Shown here piece by piece: positions 1 through 7,307 of a stretch of 13,608 nucleotides of DNA; positions within the stretch are counted from its first letter, which is position 1, and every line of letters starts with the position of its first letter. The position numbers and the translations under genes were made by a program. The stretch comes from Mucidula mucida (lineage: Eukaryota > Basidiomycota > Agaricomycetes > Agaricales > Physalacriaceae): contig JADNYV010000881.1 in assembly GCA_015501055.1 (NCBI GenBank), positions 1-13,608 of the forward strand, given 5' to 3'. The notes below the pieces were generated by a model. That model did no database searches, was not told the origin of the DNA, and worked only from the letters and a program-made list of their open reading frames with translations.

Positions 1-436
1 GAGAACAGTTAGGACACGGACTGATGATGAATCGCGGTGAATGCGTGAAAGGAGGTGGCGGCGGCGGACGTGAACCTTCAGTGGCTTCAGGAACGATCAG
101 CCATGCATGCCATGATCGCAAACTTTTCAACTTTGCAACGCACGTCTTCTACTCACAACTCACACAGGAGCATAAAGTCATTTCCTCCTCGGCTCCTTTC
201 GTGTCGATAGAGTTAATTCATGTCCAGTGAAGAATTCGGTGCCTCTTCAACTCGCCCTCCCTCCTCCCACGATCATGAAACCAATGACTGTACATGTCAA
301 CCCCTGAAGTCGAGGTACTTATACTGTCAGACGACTGTCGTCAAGAGTAACATAGCATCTCAACAAGGTACATCTTATCCCATTGCGCTTCATTCACATA
401 CTGAGATCAACCTGAAGCACGCGATGGATCTCCCAA
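1..436. other. Left flank with no supported gene
   Basis: Short open frames occur here (for example 24-230 and 220-495 on the plus strand), but they show low-complexity glycine or no recognisable domain and overlap one another in different frames. No RNA gene or mobile-element end was seen. The right part presumably holds the promoter and 5' leader of the F-box-like gene starting at 437, but no convincing TATA element stands out. Confidence 0.5.
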
Positions 437-1769
437 ATGCGAACGAACATCGAACCAAAGCTTCCGCAGGAGCTTCTAGACCATATCGTAGATGACCTCT
501 GGGATGACCGTCGAACACTCGTAACGCTTCTCCTCGTCGCTCATCGTTTTGGAGAACGCTGCAGACGATGGATATATCACACTCTACATCTCACCAACGA
601 CGATTGCTCTCACCCCCATGCCGACGCGTCCCATTAACAGCATTCTACAAACACGTCATGCGCTACCCTTTGTCTGGATGCCCCCGCGTTCATTTCCTCA
701 CTATCACCCTCGAAAGCCCCACCAACAATCGCCTGTCCGGACGAATTAAAGCTGTCCTGTTCTATGCATTTAACCTGCAGGAACTGTCCGTGCATTTCGC
801 GCAATGCAGTCCGGAATGGGCGCTCAATTATCCAAGGCTCTTCCGCACATTAGCGTCGCCCTCGGTCGTGACTTTGGAATTGACGTGTTTCGAGGATTGG
901 ACAACGCTGGAAGACTATAGCGGGGAACAAATTGCCCAATTACTGGCAAAATTTCCCCGGCTTCGATGCTTGAAGGCGGGTGGCACACTACGACCCATCC
1001 GATCAGATCCCACCAAGAGCCTGCCCCCCATTGAGGCTCTTCACATTTCTGCAGATTCTCTATATTGTCTTCAGACACCACCGTTTGCCATGTGCGCGCT
1101 GCGCGACTTGGTTATCGATTACGGCGAACTCTTTACAAGTTCTGCGACTGGACTGCGCATGGCGCACAAGTCTTTCCTCTCCGCAATCCCAGAATCCGTG
1201 CAGTGTCTATCGATAATCGTCGAGACGTCCTACTTGCACGGCTACACCGTAGATGAAGTCCTGCTTCAAACAGGTTAGTGCATTTACATCTTTCGGTTGA
1301 CAGCAACTGAGTGCGCGTTTAAGTTATGGCGTCTTGTATCCTGCGGTTTCCTGATTTCCGGATGTTTAGGGTTCCCCATCTCATTATCCATATCCAAGGA
1401 GATTTGTACACGCGCTCTGGCAAGGCGCCTATTATAACGGACTGGTTCATCGATACGCTGCGCTCGGCCTTGCGCGCGGGCACTGCCGTCACATTAAAAA
1501 AGCTAACAATCATGGTCGATATCACTCGTAGTGCCACCGAGAGTGACTTGGGGATATGGCAGGAACTAAACATTGCGCTTTCAGACGCTCATGTTCTTCG
1601 CTATCTCAGGCACCTGAAAATTGTTTGCGTTTTGTGCGTTCGCCACTTTGGGACCTTTCGTCCTGCGGGGAGAGATTCAGGTGGTTGGCAGAGAGAGGTC
1701 TCGAACGATGTTTTTCTTTGGCAGGTCCTACTGTCCTCACAGTTGGAAGTATTTTTGTGTGATTACTGA
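437..1769 (+). pseudogene. F-box/LRR-like protein gene, two exons, frame disrupted
   Basis: The N-terminus carries an F-box-like helix set with the signature LPQELLDHIVDDLW near residue 9, followed by LLLVAHRFGERCRRWIYHTL. F-box proteins recruit substrates to SCF ubiquitin ligases through Skp1. The rest is leucine-rich with repeated hydrophobic strands (NLQELSVHF, SVVTLELTCF, RLRCLKAGG, LKKLTIMVDI), as in fungal F-box/LRR proteins. An intron is supported at 1274-1323 (GTTAGT to TTTAAG): exon 1 ends in phase 1 and joins in frame to 1324, ending at the stop at 1767-1769. The F-box frame (437-637) does not continue into the LRR frame (open from before 568 to 1273), and no GT-AG intron bridges them, so a frameshift or sequence error lies about 570-640. 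An upstream ATG at 424 is in a frame that soon stops, so 437 is preferred. Function beyond F-box type is unknown. Confidence 0.6.
1274..1323 (+). other. Spliceosomal intron in the F-box-like gene
   Basis: The 50-nt intron starts GTTAGT and ends GTTTAAG. Removing it joins two long hydrophobic, leucine-rich open frames in phase 1, giving Val at the junction just before the Met encoded at 1326. Length and donor are typical of basidiomycete introns. Confidence 0.6.
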
Positions 1770-2413
1770 AGAAAGTACTGAAGGCCAAAGGAAGTGCAAA
1801 GCCGGATAAAAATGCAGGGCTGAATTCAGAGTAAAGTAAAATATCGAAAAATATTAAGCGTGAAGACTGGATTCTAGATGATAGCGTTTGTACAGGTGCG
1901 CGAAAGAAAAAAAGGTGTCTACTGCCTATTAGGTTTCCCTATACGCTGCGCGAGGACATCCAAGACCTCCTGCATAGAATACACGGCGTCTATCGAGCCG
2001 GAGAATTCAAAGGTCGACTCTGAGCTGGTGTTGAAATTATACGCCTCGATGCCGCGTTCATGTAGATCTTGAATGACATCGCCGGCGGCAGGATTCTTTC
2101 CCTCCAATGCACCATCCAGGGCCCTGATCTCCTTTTCCGTGAATCCAAACGCCTCTTGCAACGCCGCGTCATGCGTGAGATCGTGTGAGTATTCCTCGAG
2201 ACGGTCAAGATGAATGCCAGTGTACGCGTCGGTGACCATCTCGCTCGTCAGAATAGTGCGAATAAAATGGCCGCTCATATGAGACATAACCACCATGGCC
2301 ATGAACTCGCTGTCCATATAACGCATCACCGCGGCTCGGTCTTCAGGTCGAGCGCGAAGAACGGGCGAGTCATAGTTTTCTATGAGAAGGAGGGTTCGGT
2401 GGGTGGGCGGTGC

Positions 2414-2469
2414 CTACATAAAGAAAGAGCATGAAAAAATAGCATCGAAGTGTGACAAGGAATTCATAC
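2414..2469 (-). other. Intron between ATPase exons of gene A
   Basis: The 56-nt intron on the minus strand starts GTATGA at 2469 and ends TATGTAG at 2414. It is phase 0 and joins GVAT to APPTHRTLLLIENYD. The same position and phase occur in gene C (7852-7803) and gene B (4911-4962), which is strong evidence for both the gene models and their homology. Confidence 0.85.
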
Positions 2470-2910
2470 CGTAGCTACACCAAGCGTAACGCCAGGTGTG
2501 GCCATTAAGAACCTGTCAATATCCTGGCATCCATAGATGTGGTCGTACTTCAGCCACAGCTGACGTATCTGCGAATTAATATATTCGTGGAGGGACTGCG
2601 CGATAGTTGATGCGTCTGCGGATATTGTGGAGAGATCCAGATGAAGCACAGGGTATGCCGGCGCAAAGTAGGGCTCCTCGTACACGGGGTATAACGCCTC
2701 TATCAATGTCGGCGATGAAAGGTCATCACAGACCTGCGACACCATGGATAAGAATGTCTTCATTCCAAATCCGCGTGGGCGACGGAGGATGAGTATGCTT
2801 GATGGGTCGCACTGGTCAATAACCGAGACTCCGTGGGTCTTGTCCACTAGTAGCATGCCCGGCTGCGCGAGTAGTTGCTGGATGTCGGATACACGCGGTG
2901 ACGGTAACAC

Positions 2911-2963
2911 CCGTGTTCATTCATTGTGAGCGACTGTGATACAGGGAAGTGGGGATAACACAC
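2911..2963 (-). other. Intron 1 of gene A with a mutated 3' splice site
   Basis: The donor GTGTGT at 2963 follows the codons for GPEQ, exactly as in gene C (8345-8294). In C the intron ends TACAG before GTGTTGCCG; here the same place reads CACGG before GTGTTACCG, so the invariant AG is GG at 2912-2911. An upstream AG (2935-2934) would leave only a 30-nt intron and shift into a frame stopping at 2847. A downstream in-frame CAG would start the exon at 2877 and drop 11 residues of the conserved ATPase N-terminus. Confidence 0.75.
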
Positions 2964-3536
2964 CTGTTCAGGTCCTAGTGACGACAAAAGGTGTCGTCCT
3001 ATACGGTGAATATTTTCGAGTTTAAGTCTTTTCGTCGCAGACCCAACGCTCCGAATAGAGCTCTCAGAATCCGAATCCGAAGTGGAATCTTCGTCAATAA
3101 AGTATTTTCTTTTGGGAGACGCTAGCCAGACTTGAGAATGCAGGTCCGTTACATTGAGCGGCGACGTACCGGTGTGCACAGATGCCTCGATATCAAAAGT
3201 CAAGTGGATGACATCCTCAGAATCGAGTGGCCATGTTGGAAATAACGACGAAATTGGCGCATCCAAGTCGACGCGTTTGGCATCCTGTGGGAGACCATCG
3301 CATAAAACAGCGCTTCCTACATCTCCATCAAGTCGAATATGCGTCTTCCACGGCCTACACACTGTGTGGCTACATTGACAACACATGTCGTGGTCATCTT
3401 GAAGGTCCTGTTGAAGGTCGCGCAAGGTGGGAGACACCTTTGTTGTAAACCAAGATGCACGCTTCTTCGTACGGTAAAGATAGCGCAGAGGATGAGAGGC
3501 GAGGGCGCAAACAAAGTTGGGGATCGAGTTCGACAT

Positions 3537-3834
3537 GGTGGTTTGGAATAGAATGACGGATAGAGCCAAACGAACAATGAGCTCGATCATTTCCCACAGG
3601 TAACGTGACTCCGTATCTGATCAACCGCACAATCTCACCTGACTGCTGGACACGGCAAGGCAACGGCGCGCAACAATGGACAAGGGTTCTACAAAAGCCG
3701 GGACAGTGGCTTACCATCGAACGCCCTCCTCGTTTCCTCGTCTCACTTCACCAGTCGCCTGGTATGTTTTCCTAGTCGCCTACCTCATTCGTTTAGAAAT
3801 CTAAAACCACTACAGACCATCCTCTCTCTTCAAA
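3537..3834. promoter_or_regulatory. Bidirectional promoter between genes A and B
   Basis: Only 298 bp separate the divergent starts of A (3536, minus) and B (3835, plus). The sequence from 3599 onward recurs upstream of gene C (9231-9492, inverted), including the 18-nt match 3697-3714 with 9346-9363. No clear TATA box was seen. A pyrimidine-rich CCTCTCTCTTC run directly precedes the B start codon. A likely 5'-UTR intron lies inside at 3762-3815. Confidence 0.6.
3762..3815 (+). other. Probable 5'-UTR intron of gene B
   Basis: The stretch starts with the consensus GTATGT and ends CACTACAG, 19 nt before the ATG at 3835. The inverted copy upstream of gene C has GTATGT at 9307 and CACTGCAG ending at 9251, so donor and acceptor survive while the interior has diverged. 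That pattern fits a functional leader intron. Confidence 0.6.
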
Positions 3835-6794
3835 ATGGCAGATACTGGTACTCAATTGCCTCATGACGATGTCATTTTCGCTGGCATTTCGAGTCATGCA
3901 ACCGCGTCCTACGTGGTCCCCCTACGGCGTCTCAAAAATATGTCCCTCGAGACGCTCCATACCACCGTAATAGATCTGCATAACGTGCACTGCTTCAAGC
4001 TATCGGACGAGCATACGGCGACTGGGAGAATCTGGAGTCGCCCCAACCTGACGTGCGACGAGGTCACAGCAGACCCCAAAATCCTACGCGACTATCGGCC
4101 ATCCGACTCCACCATCGCACTGGACATTAGTCGCGATGGCCATTCTTTTGTGTCCGACCACATCCCAGCATTTCAACCAGCGATGCCGGGAGATTTTCCT
4201 TTGGCCTTCGTTGTTGAAATCGTCGATAACGTTACGCCCATCGCACCACCAAAACGTCTAGCCCCGGCCGATATAGATCATTTACGGCCCACCAAGCAAC
4301 GAAAGACGTCTACAAGCAAGGTCCTCCCAGTTCAACGCATAGGTGACTCCCGCGCTATTAAGACGCCAGGCTCAAGATTGGTGTGTAGTGCTTCCTTTTG
4401 TGTTCGACATTTGTTATCTCATGCGCGTCTTTAGAAACTACCTCCGCCCTCAGAAGACTTCTTATCATTGTTCAAAGTATCAGGTTGCTTGATTGTTGAT
4501 GGGACATCCGCCATCGCCACCCTTGAAGACCACGCAAAGACTGGCATCCATCACGGGTCTTGGGGTTGTACTATCCACATACCCACCAACTTCCCAAAAC
4601 TTGCTTGGACAACGTTAGTGGCTGAATATTACAATCTATATCCTCAAGTTCCGTACAACGATTCTTATGCCCACTGCGATATCCACAGACGGCCGGACTT
4701 GAAGCATTTCAACCAGTCCTGTCTGGTCCTCATCTTAAACTTCGCAATGATACGGCCGCAAGCCGACTTTGGGGCACTGTATGCATCAGTGACTCAGTTA
4801 TTACAACACAGTTGCGTTCATTTCTGAATTGCTACTCCGAGCAGTTCTTCTCTAAAGACATGCTTGATGTGTCTGGGCTGGAAGCTCACAAAGCCCTGGA
4901 TGCTGTTTTGGTGAGTAAAGGCTCATTTTAAACGCAACGTATGGCTGACGAATATCCTTTAGAACCTCGTACAGAAGCATGGTCTGACTGTGTTCCTAGG
5001 ATTTTTGGAATACGACCTTCTGGCGCTCAAAACCTGGATGGATTATATCCTGGGCCTGCTCCCTAGTCTGCCTCCACTAGAGTCGTCCACCACGCCAAGG
5101 CCTGCTTCCTACGCCTACATAATGTCATACAGGTCTACCGACAGGGTCCAAATCCAACAATCACCCGAGCATTATATGTCGGTTCCTCAAACTCGCTCGC
5201 CTATGCGCTTGGGAGTGTCCTAGACATGGAAGACATGCCAGAGCTAGCTTCCTCAGTTGCAATGACAGCGAAGGACGTGGAAGCTTGTCTTCGGCTTTGC
5301 CTTCCGTCTTCGAGTCCCGGCGAAGTGAATGACTACCTCAAGACTATCACGAACATAGCCGGAGGTTATTGTTTTTCTGCAGATGCGCCGCCGCATTGTA
5401 GAGACCTCTTTCGTCCGCAGGATGTCCTGTCCTGTCTTACCTTGGTACAGCAGTCAAAGAGTCTAACGAAGCATGCTATTTTCTCTGATCGCCAACATGG
5501 CTACCATGCCCAACTCAGAGTTTTGAAACATTTACTACACATATCTTTGTCCAAGGACCGCAATGAAGTTGAACTCCTCCTAGTTCAGCATGTTATAGAG
5601 ATGAGTGATCCCACTCTTCGTTACGACATCGATGTTCCCGTACAACAAGCGCCAGCGGATCACACGAATGCTGCATTCCAGCAATACCTGGGTTCCACCA
5701 AACAGGCCGTTCAGAAGTTGATGATGACTTTGGGACTCCTCGCATTCCAGCCGGAGGATTCAGATATATGCGAGGACGGCGTATCTGCTTTTGCTATTCC
5801 AAATCACGCTCTTTCAAGCAAAGTGAGTGATCTTATAATCCGAGCTTGAGTTTTCTGCCTCATGATTTGCCCTTTCCAGCTGTCAGCCAACCTACGGGAA
5901 GATGCAGTCATGACGGCACACCTTACCAAGTTTGACGGTACGAAGCGATGGTTCGCAGGTCTTCTTTCGAACTGGTCAACAAGACATTGCGATACCATTC
6001 GAACTATCGAGAAGATCCCGGAGGCTGTTCTCCAGAACACTGTGGAACTCTACGTCAATATGAGCTCCGGCATCACCGTTTTTGGACCAACTCCCGACCG
6101 CGCAATCTCCGAAGTCCAGTTGATCGCCAACAAAATCTCGGACTGGAAGAATTTCGCCGACATCTTTGTGCTTCCCAGAACGCAGGAGAAAGGAGAAACC
6201 GATTCGGAATACTTCCAGGACCCGACTCACCTGCTACTCCTCCTCATCGAGCTCAAGAGCATACAGCTCTACTTTCTGTTTATAGGGACGTTTGGACGAG
6301 CGCCAAATGTGACAGACCTCGCCAAATTTCGTGATAAACTCCTGGCGTTTCCAGAGGCTGATTGGCAGGCTCTCATCGATGATCTTGGGCCAGCCAAGAC
6401 CGACCTCACTCCAAGCCAATTCGTAAAACGGAAACAAGAGAGGGACGCTGCGAGGCCCAAATATGAGGGTGGAAATTTCTCGAAGTGGGACGGCGGAGCT
6501 TGTCCGGGGCTCACCGTCAAGGACCTCCACGTCAGGCAATTTAATGACAGGGTCAGTGTGCGCGATTTCTTGATGGAAGCGCGGGACCAGTACCACCGGT
6601 ACAGCAACATCGCGGAGCATGGCACCGACAAGCGCCAATCACAGTTCATCGACGATCCTCGTGTTCTCTGTGATGACAACAACGCGCTCAAGCACAAGAT
6701 TCAACCGATGTCTATCGTGCTTGTCGGAGGGGTTGTACCTCTTATCGACGATTCAGCACCGATACGTCAAACCACCCACCATTTTTCCCGCTAG
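3835..6794 (+). CDS. Gene B: header plus AAA-ATPase-like plus PD-(D/E)XK nuclease, one frame break
   Basis: Exons are read as 3835-4380, 4435-4613, 4649-4910, 4963-5822 and 5880-6794, about 920 residues. The start has A at -3 and G at +4. The header (182 residues) aligns with gene A's header and ends in a basic KRL...TKQRK segment resembling a nuclear signal. The second and third exons together give 147 codons, the same as gene A's ATPase exon; they begin LPPPSEDFLSLF, then CLIVDGTSAI, with a degraded P-loop (IPTNFPKLAWTT). The next exon starts with Walker-B-like LTVFLGFLEYD and later matches the GFTEKEI...VLDVL region of A (AMTAKDVEACL...DVLSCL). The last exon contains ADIFV followed by LLLIELKSI, the D...ExK core of a PD-(D/E)XK nuclease, then a helix (EARDQYHRYSNIA) and strand (MSIVLVGG). 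The reading frame breaks between about 5065 and 5100 with no GT-AG intron that keeps the Walker-B segment, so this is a pseudogene or carries an indel error. It may be CR-effector-like; the natural target is unknown. Confidence 0.7.
4381..4434 (+). other. Intron 1 of gene B between header and ATPase exons
   Basis: The 54-nt intron (GTGTGT to CTTTAG) is phase 0 and separates the header from LPPPS at the position where gene A has its GPEQ/LPSPR intron. A closely similar 54-nt intron is at 8678-8625 in gene C. Confidence 0.8.
4614..4648 (+). other. Very short (35-nt) intron in gene B
   Basis: Donor GTTAGT, branch-like GGCTGAAT and acceptor CTCAAG. Removal changes frame so that the downstream ATPase segment (from 4650 to 4910) becomes open and alignable to genes A and C. 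With it spliced out, 4435-4613 plus 4649-4910 total 441 nt, exactly the length of the uninterrupted homologous exons 2910-2470 and 8293-7853. The alternative is an indel. Confidence 0.6.
4911..4962 (+). other. Intron before the Walker-B exon of gene B
   Basis: The 52-nt intron has GTGAGT, a branch-like GCTGACG and CCTTTAG. It is phase 0 and sits at the same place as 2469-2414 in A and 7852-7803 in C. Confidence 0.8.
5823..5879 (+). other. Last intron of gene B
   Basis: The 57-nt intron (GTGAGT to TTTCCAG) is phase 0. It joins the codons for ALSSK to LSANLREDA and connects the ATPase region to the nuclease exon. Genes A and C have no counterpart because they end upstream of this point. Confidence 0.8.
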
Positions 6795-7307
6795 ATTGAA
6801 CCACTCGCTTTCATGATCGCTTGTATAAACACTCTATTATATCAACTATGCTTTGTATGCTATATGCTATGCTCTATGTTCAATTACCACATGTATATTT
6901 TATCGGCTGAACACAACAACGGAGAGAAAAGGACTATCACTATTCCTAAATATATAAGGAATAAATAAGCCAATCATGGAGAATAAACAGATGTATCACG
7001 TATGTCAGTACTGAATGCTGACGCAAACAAATTTGGTGTTGCTGTTCTGCATCTCATTGACCGAATTATTCAGGGAGCAGAGAAGGCACTGGAGAGCGCT
7101 GCTGCTTCGTGTATTATCGCGGCGTGGTACATGGGAAGCATTAAGACTGCGATAGCCTAGTCTTTATATACACTGCCTCTGGAATGCGATAATGTAGATT
7201 TCAATTCAGAGTAAGGTAGAATATAGTAGAAGAAAGATGTGACTCCTGGAAATTGGATTCTATGAGATAGCATTTGTACAGGTGCGCGAGAGGGGGAAAA
7301 AAGGTGT
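6795..7307. other. Intergenic spacer between genes B and C
   Basis: The left part is AT-rich with a short imperfect run of TATGCT-like units (about 6847-6880) and is the likely 3'-end region of gene B. From about 7203 it matches the 3' flank of gene A (from 1823), so it is the 3' flank of gene C. One small open frame at 7002-7160 is listed separately. No RNA gene was recognised. Confidence 0.6.
7002..7160 (+). CDS. Small open reading frame, 52 residues, unknown
   Basis: An ATG at 7002 opens a frame to TAG at 7158-7160. The product has a helical pattern (HLIDRIIQGAEKALESAAAS) followed by a hydrophobic, small-residue segment (CIIAAWYMG), so a short membrane-associated peptide or a remnant exon is conceivable. 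The segment lies just outside the duplicated block, so no second copy is available for comparison. No family was recognised; it may be chance. Confidence 0.2.
   Translation: MSVLNADANKFGVAVLHLIDRIIQGAEKALESAAASCIIAAWYMGSIKTAIA

Larger units (their letters stand above)
1823..3290. repeat. Direct duplication, copy 1 (gene A body)
   Basis: This block matches 7203-8621 in the same orientation along its length, covering the 3' flank, both ATPase exons, their introns and the second half of the header exon of gene A. The left edge is near the shared AATTCAGA (1823 and 7203). The right edge is at shared ATCCTGTGG (ending 3290 and 8621), beyond which the copies differ completely. Differences are scattered substitutions plus small indels, with one 170-nt tract (1995-2164) that is identical. 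Confidence 0.85.
1919..3536 (-). pseudogene. Gene A: header domain plus AAA-ATPase-like protein; splice acceptor of intron 1 lost
   Basis: Three exons are read: 3536-2964 (191 codons), 2910-2470 (147) and 2413-1919 (164 plus stop). Start 3536 lies in a strong context (ACCACCATGTC) and its product aligns with the start of gene B; the in-frame ATG at 3590 would add a hydrophobic 18-residue leader. Exon 1 is a header ending in an acidic serine-rich linker and TKRLKL. Exon 2 begins LPSPRVSDIQQLL, then LLVDKT and a P-loop-like RRPRGFGMKTFLSM, then YPVLHLDLS. Exon 3 begins with a Walker-B-like LLLIENYDSP and includes AFGFTEKEI, a hallmark of AAA-ATPase-like proteins usually paired with PD-(D/E)XK nucleases. 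The protein stops right after the ATPase module, with no nuclease. The 3' splice site expected at 2912-2911 reads GG where gene C has AG, so normal splicing is probably lost. It shares a divergent promoter with gene B. Family assignment is by motif recognition; the biological role is unknown. Confidence 0.75.
3599..4434. repeat. Inverted duplication, copy 1 (B promoter, header exon and intron 1)
   Basis: This block matches the reverse complement of 8625-9492. It covers most of the A/B promoter, the 5'-UTR intron, the whole first coding exon of gene B and its intron 1. The match ends at or next to the intron's 3' splice site. Outside 3599 (inside the start region of A) and outside 9492 the sequences are unrelated by eye. 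Confidence 0.85.

Noticed and set aside
24..230. Plus-strand open frame with a glycine run
   Set aside because: Low complexity, no domain, and no supporting context.
2210..2434. Plus-strand open frame, repeated at 7599-7820
   Set aside because: It is antisense to the conserved ATPase exon of genes A and C; its recurrence is explained by the duplication.
3537..3590. N-terminal extension of gene A with a hydrophobic, signal-peptide-like leader
   Set aside because: The start at 3536 has a much better context and its product aligns from the first residue with gene B's header; the extension contains charged residues within the hydrophobic run and lies at the limit of the shared promoter.
4653..4688. 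Alternative GT-AG intron in gene B (GTACAA to CCACAG)
   Set aside because: Its 36-nt length does not change frame, so it cannot link the two homologous segments; 4614-4648 does.
4990..5066. Possible intron restoring the frame of gene B
   Set aside because: It would remove the Walker-B-like segment, which matches A and C immediately after a conserved intron; kept only as an alternative-splicing possibility.
6847..6880. TATGCT-like short repeats as a possible satellite or CRISPR-like array
   Set aside because: Only a few imperfect units over about 35 nt in an AT-rich 3' flank; no spacer structure.
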